From the NCBI GenBank assembly GCA_002441465.1, contig DJWE01000026.1:772-20702 (forward strand): 19,931 nucleotides of DNA, in the 5' to 3' direction. The notes beneath the pieces were generated by a model. That model had not been told where the DNA came from. It made no database searches and was given only the letters and a program-made list of their open reading frames with translations. Positions 1 to 6,977 of this stretch are shown here, one piece after another. Origin of the DNA: Propionibacteriaceae bacterium UBA6238. Its GTDB lineage: Bacteria; Actinomycetota; Actinomycetes; Propionibacteriales; Propionibacteriaceae. Position 1 is the first letter of the stretch; each line of letters opens with the position of its first letter. Position numbers and translations under genes: made by a program.

Positions 1-443
1 TCATCCTCGGCACGTACGCGCTGAGTGCGGGCTACTACGACGCGTACTACGGCTCGGCGCAGAAGGTGCGCACGCTGATCACTCGGGACTTCGACGCCGC
101 GTTCGAGAAGGTGGACGTATTGGTCTCGCCGACCACGCCCACCACGGCGTTCACGATCGGCGAGCGGGTGGACGACCCGCTGGCGATGTACAAGGCCGAC
201 CTGTGCACGATTCCGTCGAACCTCGCCGGAAACTGCGCGGCGTCCATCCCCTGCGGGCTGAGCCCCGACGACGGGCTGCCGGTCGGCTTCCAGGTGATGG
301 CCCCGCCGCTGGCCGACGACCGGCTCTATCGGGTCGGCGCGGCGCTGGAGCGCGAGTTGGCGTCGCGCTGGGGTGGCGGGCTGCTCGACCAGCTGGCGTC
401 CTCGCCGGCCGGGGCGTACCTGAAGGTGGGAGGCGCGCGATGA
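1..443 (+). CDS. gatA: Glutamyl-tRNA(Gln)/aspartyl-tRNA(Asn) amidotransferase subunit A, C-terminal fragment
   Basis: The window opens inside this gene; in frame from base 3 it gives the last 146 residues. GatA is the amidase subunit of GatCAB: it hydrolyses glutamine and passes ammonia to GatB, which amidates mischarged Glu-tRNA(Gln) or Asp-tRNA(Asn) in the cytoplasm. The visible part has the amidase-signature C-terminal hallmarks: a DVLVSPTTPTTAF segment, then an NLAGNCAASIPCG stretch and GLPVGFQVMAPP close to the end, followed by the usual terminal helix (LYRVGAALERE). The Ser-cisSer-Lys catalytic triad lies upstream of the window and cannot be checked. The stop codon overlaps the gatB start (ATGA at 440-443), so the two genes are almost certainly translationally coupled. 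Identification is firm because gatB follows directly. Confidence 0.95.
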   Translation, partial: ILGTYALSAGYYDAYYGSAQKVRTLITRDFDAAFEKVDVLVSPTTPTTAFTIGERVDDPLAMYKADLCTIPSNLAGNCAASIPCGLSPDDGLPVGFQVMAPPLADDRLYRVGAALERELASRWGGGLLDQLASSPAGAYLKVGGAR

Positions 444-1930
444 GCGTGGACGTGCTGGACTACGACGAGGCCCTGGCCCGGTTCGACCCGGTGCTGGGTC
501 TGGAGGTCCATGTCGAGCTCAACACCGCGTCCAAGATGTTCTGCGGCTGCGCGAACGCCTTCGGCGCGGAACCGAACACCCAGACCTGCCCGGTGTGCCT
601 GGGGCTGCCCGGCTCGTTGCCAGTGGTGAACGCCAAGGCGATCGAGTCGGCGATCCGGATCGGGCTGGCACTCAACTGCAGCATCGCCGAGTGGTGTCGG
701 TTCGCCAGGAAGAACTACTTCTACCCGGACATGACCAAGGACTTCCAGACCTCCCAGTACGACGAGCCGATCGCCTCGGAGGGGTGGATCGACATCGACG
801 TGGACGGGGAGACGTTCCGGATCGACATCGAGCGCGCCCACATGGAGGAGGACGCGGGCAAGCTCGTCCACGTCGGCGGCAGCACCGGCCGGATCGGGGA
901 CGCGGAGCACTCGCTGGTCGACTACAACCGGGCCGGAACCCCGCTGATCGAGATCGTGACCAAGCCGATCACCGGAACCGGCGCGAAGGCACCCCAGGTG
1001 GCCAAGGCCTATGTCTCGTTCCTGCGCGACCTCATGCTCAGCCTGGGTGTGTCCGACGTCCGGATGGAGCAGGGTTCGCTGCGCTGCGACGCGAACGTCT
1101 CGCTGATGCCGAAGGGAGCCACCGAGTTCGGGCTGCGCACCGAGACGAAGAACGTGAACTCGCTGCGCAGCGTCGAGCGGGCGCTGACCTACGAGATCCA
1201 GCGGCAGGCCGCCGTGCTGTCCTCGGGCGGCAAAGTGCACCAGGAGACCCGGCACTGGCACGAGGAGGGCTACACCACCCCGGGCCGCTCCAAGGAGCAG
1301 GCCGAGGACTACCGCTACTTCCCCGAACCTGACCTGGTGCCAGTGGCGCCGAGCCGCGCGTGGGTGGAAGAGCTGCGTGGCACCTTGCCCGAGCTGCCCA
1401 ACCTGAGGCGGGCGCGGCTGCAGGCCGGGTGGGGCTTCACCGACCTGGAGCTGCAGGACGTCGTGAACGCCGGGGCGCTCGACCTCGTGGACGCGACCGT
1501 GGCGGCAGGCGCGAGCCCTCAGGCCGCCCGGAAATGGTGGACGACCGAACTCGCCCGACGGGCCAACGAGGCTGGCCTGGAGCTGGCGGACCTCGCGATC
1601 ACGCCCACCCAGGTTGCCGAACTGCAGGCGTTGGTTGAGGCGGGCTCGGTGAACGACAAGCTCGCCCGCCAGGTGATCGATGGCGTCCTGGCCGGGGAGG
1701 GTTCGCCGGCCGACGTGGTCGCGTCCCGAGGCCTGGCCGTGGTCTCCGACGACGGTGCCCTCTCCGCAGCGGTGGACGCGGCGATCCAGGCTCACCCCGA
1801 CGTGGCCGAGCGGATCCGCGGCGGCAAGGTTCAGGCGGCCGGTGCGCTGATCGGCGAGGTGATGAAGCAGCTGCGCGGCCAGGCCGACGCCGCCCGCGTC
1901 CGCGAGCTGATCCTGGACAAGCTTGCCTGA
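440..1930 (+). CDS. gatB: Aspartyl/glutamyl-tRNA amidotransferase subunit B
   Basis: This 496-residue protein has normal GatB length. GatB binds the misacylated tRNA, activates the side-chain carboxylate with ATP and completes transamidation with ammonia from GatA. The sequence shows the N-terminal cradle opening with PVLGLEVHVELNT (about residues 17-29) and the zinc-binding cysteine set C35, C37, C50 and C53 (FCGC then TCPVC). Family motifs NYFYPDMTKDFQTSQYD and ADVRMEQGSLRCDAN-like blocks follow, then ETKNVNSLRSVERAL. The C-terminal YqeY-like tail domain, which contacts the tRNA elbow, covers roughly residues 350-496 and ends in RELILDKLA. The ATG at 440 is preferred over in-frame upstream codons because it gives the family start and forms the ATGA overlap with gatA. 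No damage is visible. Confidence 0.97.
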   Translation: MSVDVLDYDEALARFDPVLGLEVHVELNTASKMFCGCANAFGAEPNTQTCPVCLGLPGSLPVVNAKAIESAIRIGLALNCSIAEWCRFARKNYFYPDMTKDFQTSQYDEPIASEGWIDIDVDGETFRIDIERAHMEEDAGKLVHVGGSTGRIGDAEHSLVDYNRAGTPLIEIVTKPITGTGAKAPQVAKAYVSFLRDLMLSLGVSDVRMEQGSLRCDANVSLMPKGATEFGLRTETKNVNSLRSVERALTYEIQRQAAVLSSGGKVHQETRHWHEEGYTTPGRSKEQAEDYRYFPEPDLVPVAPSRAWVEELRGTLPELPNLRRARLQAGWGFTDLELQDVVNAGALDLVDATVAAGASPQAARKWWTTELARRANEAGLELADLAITPTQVAELQALVEAGSVNDKLARQVIDGVLAGEGSPADVVASRGLAVVSDDGALSAAVDAAIQAHPDVAERIRGGKVQAAGALIGEVMKQLRGQADAARVRELILDKLA

Positions 1931-2345
1931 TCGTCGGCGGGTGCGCCGCGACACGGTTCCCGAGCAGCGCCCGGTGAGGCACGATACGGGCGGCTCAGGG
2001 CGGGGGAGCCGGTGGTTGGCGGCCTCGGCCGTCCTCGCGCTGGCCGTCCAGCTGGTCGCGGTCTACCTGCCCGGAAACCCCAGCCAAAGTCTCGAGCTGC
2101 CCTGGCTACCGGGCGCGGACAAGGTGGTTCACTTCCTGATCTTCGCCGTGCCCACCTACCTGTTCGGTCGCCTCACCCGGCGTGTCGGGTTGGTCGCCGG
2201 GCTGTTCGCCGTCCACGCTGTCGTGAGCGAACTGGTCCAGTGGCGGGTGATCCCGTACCGGGATGGTGACCCCTTCGACGCCCTGGCCGACCTGGCCGGG
2301 ATCGGTGTCGCGGTCCTGCTGCTCAAGCGACGTCCGGGGAGGTGA
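1923..2345 (+). CDS. Small VanZ-like membrane protein
   Basis: A protein of up to 140 residues. It begins with a basic, low-complexity stretch, then a hydrophobic helix (AASAVLALAVQLVAVYL), a conserved-looking DKVVHFLIFAVPTYLFGRL helix, a third helix (GLVAGLFAVHAVVSELVQW) and a last one (ALADLAGIGVAVLLL). The paired signatures DKVxHF and SExxQ...R..D..D...D are typical of the VanZ-like family, whose general function is unknown despite its link to teicoplanin resistance; membrane location is inferred. The start is uncertain. TTG 1923 overlaps gatB by 8 bases, GTG 1941 and GTG 1974 are in frame, and TTG 2016 is the only one with a good Shine-Dalgarno (GGGGGAG at 2002-2008) and would give a 109-residue protein lacking the basic leader. 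The gene sits between gatB and a helicase in one apparent transcript. Confidence 0.8.
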   Translation: MPDRRRVRRDTVPEQRPVRHDTGGSGRGSRWLAASAVLALAVQLVAVYLPGNPSQSLELPWLPGADKVVHFLIFAVPTYLFGRLTRRVGLVAGLFAVHAVVSELVQWRVIPYRDGDPFDALADLAGIGVAVLLLKRRPGR

Positions 2346-2348
2346 GCC

Positions 2349-4091
2349 GTGCCGATCGACGACCTGTCCCCGGCCTACCCCGGACGGGCCGCCTGGGGCA
2401 CGGCGGCACGGCTGCGGGCCTGGCAGGTGGAGGCCCTTTCCCGCTACCGCGAGCTCGGCCAGCGCGACTTCTTGGCCGTGGCCACCCCGGGGGCGGGAAA
2501 GACGACCTTCGCCCTGCGGGTGGCGACCGACCTGCTCGACGCTCGCGTCGTCGAGCAGGTGATCGTGGTGACACCGACCGAGCACCTGAAGGTGCAGTGG
2601 GCGGACGCGGCGGCCAAGGTCGGGCTGCACCTCGACCCCGGCCTGGGTGGCAGGCGCAAGGGGCGATCGCGGCAGTTCCAAGGTCAGGCGGTGACCTACG
2701 CCGGAGTGGCGGCGGCGACCTTTGCCTACGAAGCCCGCACGGCCAACGCGAAGACCCTGGTGATCTTCGACGAGGTTCACCATGCCGGGGACGCGCTGAG
2801 CTGGGGGGAAGCGGTCGCGCAGGCATTCGCTCTGGCAACTCGGCGATTGTCCCTGACCGGAACCCCGTTCCGTTCCGACGCGACCCCGATCCCGTTCGTC
2901 CGCTACGCCGAAGAGGGCGATGGGATCCGCCGTTCGGTGCCCGACTACACCTACGGCTACGCCGAGGCGCTGCGCGACCACGTCGTGCGGCCGGTGGTGT
3001 TCTTGGCCTACGGCGGAGGAATGCGGTGGAAGACCCGCGCGGGTGATGAGCTGGCGGTGAACCTCGGCGAGCCGCTGACCAAGGATGTCACCGCCCAGGC
3101 CTGGCGGACCGCGCTGGATCCGGCTGGGGAGTGGATGCCCGCCGTGCTCCGCGCCGCCGACCACCGGTTGAGCGAGGTGCGCCGGCACGTGCCGGACGCG
3201 GGAGGTCTGGTGATCGCCACCGACCAAAGACAGGCCCGCGCCTATGCGCGGGCCCTCGGATCGATCACCGGCGAGCAACCGACGATCGTGCTGTCCGACG
3301 ATCCGGGCGCGAGCCGTCGGATCGAACAGTTCGGCGAGTCGGGGGACCGCTGGATGGTCGCGGTGCGGATGGTCTCCGAAGGCGTGGACGTACCCCGACT
3401 GGCCGTCGGCGTCTACGCGACGGCGACGTCTACGCCGCTCTTCTTCGCCCAGGCCGTCGGACGGTTCGTCCGCAGCCGTCGCCGCGGTGAGCTGGCCAGC
3501 GTGTTCCTGCCGACCGTTCCGATCCTGCTGGCGCACGCCGGTGCGCTCGAACGGCAGCGCGATCACGTCCTGGGCCGCCCGAAGCACGCCGACGACCTGT
3601 GGAGCGAGGAGGACTCGCTCCTCGCCGAGGCCAACCGAACCCGACGGACGGCCGATCTGGAGGGCGAGCAGGAGACGCTGGAGGCCAACGCCGTCTTCGA
3701 CCACGTGCTCTTCGACGCCCACGCCTACGGGCTGCAGGCCGAACCGACCAGTGCCGACGAGGCCGACTACCTGGGGCTGCCGGGTCTCCTCGAGGCCGAT
3801 CAGGTGGCAACCCTGCTGGCCGACCGGCAGCGACGCCAGCTGGCTCGGGCGAGTCGGCGCGAGAAGAAGGAGTCGGTGCCGGCCGAGGTCAGCCTGTTCC
3901 GGGCCCTGGAGGGCCGCCGCAAGGAGCTGAACAGCCTGGTCTCGCAGGTGGCCAGGGTGAGGGGCGTGCCGCACAGCCACATCCACGCAGGGCTGCGCAG
4001 ACAAGCCGGCGGACCGCCGCTGGCCCAGGCGACGACCGAGCAGGTGGAGGCCCGGATCCGACTCGCACGGGAGTGGCTCGCCAGCGCCTGA
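2349..4091 (+). CDS. DEAD/DEAH-box superfamily 2 helicase
   Basis: A 580-residue SF2 ATPase/helicase. Motifs in order: an upstream glutamine in AWQVEAL (Q26), Walker A PGAGKT (47-52), motif Ia VVTPTEHL (73-80), Walker B DEVH (141-144), motif III-like TGTPFRS (170-176), motif V SEGVDVP (343-349) and motif VI QAVGRFVR (368-375). Both RecA-like domains are therefore present and all catalytic residues look intact. Residues from about 395 onward form a charged, alanine/arginine-rich extension without a domain I recognise. It resembles restriction-subunit-like or repair helicases, and I recall similar stand-alone proteins in many actinobacteria, but substrate and role are unknown. GTG 2349 is chosen because a strong Shine-Dalgarno (GGGGAGG) lies just upstream, overlapping the end of the VanZ-like gene. 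A hairpin at 4107-4145 closes the unit. Confidence 0.88.
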   Translation: MPIDDLSPAYPGRAAWGTAARLRAWQVEALSRYRELGQRDFLAVATPGAGKTTFALRVATDLLDARVVEQVIVVTPTEHLKVQWADAAAKVGLHLDPGLGGRRKGRSRQFQGQAVTYAGVAAATFAYEARTANAKTLVIFDEVHHAGDALSWGEAVAQAFALATRRLSLTGTPFRSDATPIPFVRYAEEGDGIRRSVPDYTYGYAEALRDHVVRPVVFLAYGGGMRWKTRAGDELAVNLGEPLTKDVTAQAWRTALDPAGEWMPAVLRAADHRLSEVRRHVPDAGGLVIATDQRQARAYARALGSITGEQPTIVLSDDPGASRRIEQFGESGDRWMVAVRMVSEGVDVPRLAVGVYATATSTPLFFAQAVGRFVRSRRRGELASVFLPTVPILLAHAGALERQRDHVLGRPKHADDLWSEEDSLLAEANRTRRTADLEGEQETLEANAVFDHVLFDAHAYGLQAEPTSADEADYLGLPGLLEADQVATLLADRQRRQLARASRREKKESVPAEVSLFRALEGRRKELNSLVSQVARVRGVPHSHIHAGLRRQAGGPPLAQATTEQVEARIRLAREWLASA

Positions 4092-4106
4092 GCCGGCCGG
4101 ACGTGA

Positions 4107-4145
4107 AACCGCCCCCGGCGTCTCGAGCGAGACGCGGAGGCGGTT
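4107..4145. terminator. Hairpin terminator between convergent genes
   Basis: An inverted repeat lies 15 bases after the helicase stop and 13 bases before the end of the convergent membrane-protein gene. The outer arms are AACCGCC (4107-4113) and GGCGGTT (4139-4145); the inner arms are GCGTCTC (4118-4124) and GAGACGC (4129-4135) with a 4-base loop. The 14 pairs give a strong stem. There is no long T tract on either side, as is common in high-GC actinobacteria. Position between two converging genes suggests it serves both strands. Function is inferred from structure and position. Confidence 0.75.
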
Positions 4146-4158
4146 CTGGTTCGTCGGG

Positions 4159-4518
4159 TCAGGAAGCGGTGTGCCAGAGCACTGCAACCAGCACGTTGAC
4201 CAGGGTCAGCGCGGCGGCGGCATTGAGCAGGGCGGGCTGCTCGGAGCCCTTCTTCGAGCGGGCGCGGGCGATCTCGGCGCACGCGGCGACGCCGAGGGCC
4301 ACGACCAGCTTCACCGCGATCTTGACGTTGTTCAGGTCTTCGTGGGCGAGCTCGTTGAGCGCCACCAGGATGAGGCCGGTGAGAACCTGGGCGCGGGCGC
4401 CCCAGACCATCGCGACCAGACTGCGCGGCGCGCCCAGGCGCATCGCGAGCCAGCCTCCGACGATGGCGGCCATGCCGAGAAGGTGCAGAACGACGAAGAC
4501 ATTGATCAAGAACTCCAT
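4159..4518 (-). CDS. Conserved four-helix integral membrane protein
   Basis: A 119-residue protein with about four predicted transmembrane helices: residues 3-25 (FLINVFVVLHLLGMAAIVGGW), 33-55, 67-85 and 96-116. A histidine in the first helix (LHLLGMAAIVGGW, H12) is reminiscent of membrane families such as the copper-resistance D-like group, but the similarity is too thin to assign function. A short basic cytoplasmic loop (ARARSKKGSE) separates helices three and four. Start: the ATG at 4516-4518 (minus strand) has AAGG eight bases upstream, but it also has a TAAGGT hexamer exactly six bases upstream, so the transcript could be leaderless. It lies 94 bases after serA on the same strand and may be a separate unit or read through from serCA. 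Function unknown. Confidence 0.8.
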   Translation of the reverse strand: MEFLINVFVVLHLLGMAAIVGGWLAMRLGAPRSLVAMVWGARAQVLTGLILVALNELAHEDLNNVKIAVKLVVALGVAACAEIARARSKKGSEQPALLNAAAALTLVNVLVAVLWHTAS

Positions 4519-4524
4519 GCGCCG

Positions 4525-4530
4525 ACCTTA
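4525..4530 (-). promoter_or_regulatory. Possible -10 element of a leaderless promoter for the membrane protein
   Basis: Reading the minus strand, TAAGGT is followed by six bases and then the ATG. This fits the actinobacterial TAnnnT -10 pattern placed so that transcription would begin at or next to the start codon. I see no clear -35 at 17-18 bases upstream. AAGG inside the same hexamer could instead act as a Shine-Dalgarno, so the assignment is tentative. Confidence 0.3.
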
Positions 4531-4612
4531 GCCAAGGCCGCGGTCGAACGCGTCCTCGGCTCCGGCCGCAGAACTGCTCTGCGACGATCGCGCGCGGACG
4601 GCCCCGAGGAGG

Positions 4613-5782
4613 TCAGATCAGCCGGGCCGAGAGCACCCCTTCGATCGACAAGATCTGGTCCATGACCGACTGCGGCACGGATCCGTCCACGTCCACGAGG
4701 GTGTAGGCGAGTTCTCCGCGCGACTTGTTCAGCAGGTCGGCGATGTTCAGGCCGGCGCCGGCGAGCAGAGTGGAGATCTGACCCACCATGTTCGGCACGT
4801 TGCTGTTGGCGATCGCGATCCGGCTGGTGCCTTCGGCCCGGGCCAGCGAAGCGTTGGGGAAGTTCACCGAGTTGAGGATCGTGCCCTCGATCAGGAAATC
4901 CCGCAGCTGGTCGGCGGCCATCCGGGCGCAGTTCTCCTCCGCCTCGTTGGTGGACGCGCCCAGGTGGGGCAGGGTGACGACCTTGTCCCGCTTGTTCAGC
5001 GCGGGGGAGGGGAAGTCGCAGATGTAGGCGCGCAGCTGACCGCTCTCCAGGGCGTCCACCACGGCGGGCTCGTCAACGATCGGGCCGCGCGCGAAGTTGA
5101 CCAGCACGGCCGACTTCCGCATGGTCGCCAGTTCCTTCGCCCCGACGAAGCCGCGGGTGCCGTCCGCCAGCGGGACGTGGAGGGTGATGATGTCGGCGCG
5201 CTTGAGTAGCTGGTCCAGGTTGGTCACGTGCTCGACGAAAGAACTCAGCTTCCAGGCGTGCTCGACAGTGATCCCGGGGTCGTAGCCGAGGACGCGCATG
5301 CCCAGGCCGGTGGCGGCGTTGGCCACTTCGACGCCGATGGCGCCCAAGCCGATCACGCCCAGGGTGCGTCCGGGCAGTTCGAAGCCGACGTAGTTCTTCT
5401 TGCCTGCCTCCACGGCCTTGTCCATGGACGCCGCGTCACCCTCCAGCCGATGCGCGAACGTCGCGGCCGGGACGATGTTGCGGGCGGCGAGGAACAGTGC
5501 GGCCAGCACCAGCTCCTTGACCGCGTTGGCGTTGGCGCCCGGCGTGTTGAACACCGGGATCCCCTTCGCCGAGTAGTCGGCGATCGGGATGTTGTTCGTG
5601 CCGGCGCCGGCACGGGCCACGGCGAGCACCGACGGCGGGATCGCCACGCCGTGCAGATTGGCCGAACGCAGCATGATCGCGTCGGGGTTCTCGATGTCGG
5701 AGGACACCTCGAACTCGTCCTTGCTCAGCCGGGACAACCCGGTGTGGCTGATCGCGTTGAGGGTCTTGATCGTGTAGGTCAT
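4613..5782 (-). CDS. serA: D-3-phosphoglycerate dehydrogenase with C-terminal ACT domain
   Basis: A 389-residue enzyme that oxidises 3-phosphoglycerate to 3-phosphohydroxypyruvate with NAD, the first step of serine synthesis. Visible: substrate-binding N-terminal segment with RAGAGTNNIP (57-66) and FNTPGANANAVKE (78-90); Rossmann glycine motif GLGAIG (145-150); catalytic arginine in NFARGPIVDE (R232); catalytic histidine in LPHLGAST (H273); and an ACT domain from about 320 to 389 (VGQISTLLAGAGLNIADL), which usually binds serine for feedback inhibition. It is the short type, lacking the extra domain of the roughly 530-residue mycobacterial SerA. At the place where E. coli SerA has its catalytic Glu269, this protein reads DFPSPAL, giving Ala261. 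The gene follows serC by 7 bases, clearly one operon. A 6-bp hairpin lies at 4567-4583, downstream of the stop. Confidence 0.95.
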   Translation of the reverse strand: MTYTIKTLNAISHTGLSRLSKDEFEVSSDIENPDAIMLRSANLHGVAIPPSVLAVARAGAGTNNIPIADYSAKGIPVFNTPGANANAVKELVLAALFLAARNIVPAATFAHRLEGDAASMDKAVEAGKKNYVGFELPGRTLGVIGLGAIGVEVANAATGLGMRVLGYDPGITVEHAWKLSSFVEHVTNLDQLLKRADIITLHVPLADGTRGFVGAKELATMRKSAVLVNFARGPIVDEPAVVDALESGQLRAYICDFPSPALNKRDKVVTLPHLGASTNEAEENCARMAADQLRDFLIEGTILNSVNFPNASLARAEGTSRIAIANSNVPNMVGQISTLLAGAGLNIADLLNKSRGELAYTLVDVDGSVPQSVMDQILSIEGVLSARLI

Positions 5783-5789
5783 CTGGCAC

Positions 5790-6881
5790 TCACCCGTTGC
5801 GTCGTTCGAAGTCGGTCATGAAGTCGATCAGTGCCTGCACGCCTTCCAGCGGCATGGCGTTGTAGATGCTGGCCCGCATACCGCCCACCGAGCGGTGGCC
5901 GGCGAGGCTGGTCAGACCCGCCGAGGTCGCCTCGGTCACGAAGGTCTTGTCGAGTTCGGGGTGCGCCTGCAGGAACGGCACGTTCATCCAGGAGCGCGAA
6001 TCGAGCGCGACCGGATTGGAGTAGTAGTCGCTGGCGTCGATGAAGCCGTACAGGGCGGTTGCCTTGGCCCGGTTGCGTTCGGCCATCCCCTCCAGCCCAC
6101 CGGACTCCTTCACCCAGGCCAGGATCTTGCCGAGCAGGTAGATGCCGAAGGTCGGTGGCGTGTTCAGCATCGAGTCGGCCGCAGCCATCGCCTGGTAGTT
6201 CCAGATCGCCGGCGTGGTGGGACGAGCCCGGCCGAGCAGGTCGTCCCGGACGATCACGACGCACAGGCCGGACGGGCCCATGTTCTTCTGGGCGCCGGCG
6301 TAGATGAGGCCGTACTTCGCCACGTCGATCGGTCGGGACAAGATGGTCGAGCTCAGGTCGGCGACCAGGGGCACCGCTCCTGCGTCCGGCACGTAGCCGA
6401 ACTCCACCCCACCGATGGTCTCGTTGGGTGTGTAGTGCAGATAGGACGCGGTGGGATCGACGGTGTAGCTGCCGGCGGCAGGAGTCGTGGTGTAGTTGGA
6501 CGCAGCCTCGTCGGCGAGCACACTCACCGCCAGGCCCTGCGTGCGGGCCGCTTTGATCGCCTTCGCCGACCACTGGCCGGTGTTCAGGAAGGCCACCGGG
6601 TCTCCCTCGGCCGCAAGGTTCATCGGGATCGCGTCGAACTGCCCGGACGCGCCGCCCTGCAGGAACAGCACCCGGTAGTTCTGGGGTATGCCCATCAGCT
6701 CCCGCAACAGCGCCTCTGTCTCGGCGGCACACTCGACGAAGGCCTTGCCCCGGTGCGAAACCTCCATCACCGACATCCCCGAACCCTGCCAGTCGGTGAG
6801 TTCCGATCGGGCCGCTTCGAGGGCGGCGAGCGGGAGCATGGCGGGGCCTGCGGAGAAGTTGTAGACGCGCATGGGCGTCAT
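5790..6881 (-). CDS. serC: Phosphoserine aminotransferase
   Basis: A 363-residue PLP enzyme converting 3-phosphohydroxypyruvate and glutamate to phosphoserine and 2-oxoglutarate, the second step of serine synthesis. It matches the E. coli-type SerC: YNFSAGPAMLP at the start (7-17), SVMEVSHRGK (37-46), the phosphate-binding GGASGQF (76-82), the cofactor aspartate in VADLSS (D175) and the PLP lysine in YAGAQKN (K199). C-terminal GHRSVGGMRASIYNAM carries the conserved substrate-phosphate arginines. The start at 6881 has a weak GAAG nine bases upstream; a second ATG three codons later (6872) is possible. It is the promoter-proximal gene of a serC-serA operon. Its upstream region contains a large palindrome (6936-6977). 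Many actinobacteria carry a different SerC type, so transfer or lineage-specific replacement is possible. Confidence 0.96.
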   Translation of the reverse strand: MTPMRVYNFSAGPAMLPLAALEAARSELTDWQGSGMSVMEVSHRGKAFVECAAETEALLRELMGIPQNYRVLFLQGGASGQFDAIPMNLAAEGDPVAFLNTGQWSAKAIKAARTQGLAVSVLADEAASNYTTTPAAGSYTVDPTASYLHYTPNETIGGVEFGYVPDAGAVPLVADLSSTILSRPIDVAKYGLIYAGAQKNMGPSGLCVVIVRDDLLGRARPTTPAIWNYQAMAAADSMLNTPPTFGIYLLGKILAWVKESGGLEGMAERNRAKATALYGFIDASDYYSNPVALDSRSWMNVPFLQAHPELDKTFVTEATSAGLTSLAGHRSVGGMRASIYNAMPLEGVQALIDFMTDFERRNG

Positions 6882-6935
6882 TGTGTCAGCTTCGTTACGG
6901 GTCAGTCGGATGCGCCCACGACCAGGACATTACGG

Positions 6936-6977
6936 AGGTGCCACGACGTCATCGGCGGCGATGACGTCGCGGCACCT
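6936..6977. repeat. Large near-perfect palindrome upstream of serC
   Basis: The arms are 19 bases long with 18 matches and a 4-base spacer (GCGG, 6955-6958). Left arm: AGGTGCC (6936-6942), one mismatch at 6943, CGACGTCATCG (6944-6954). Right arm: CGATGACGTCG (6959-6969), mismatch at 6970, GGCACCT (6971-6977). It ends 55 bases upstream of the serC start. On the minus strand a TAATGT hexamer (plus 6927-6932) lies immediately downstream and could be a serC -10, which would put the palindrome over the -35 region as an operator. No T tract follows on either side, so a plain terminator is unlikely. The structure is seen directly; the role is inferred. Confidence 0.75.
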
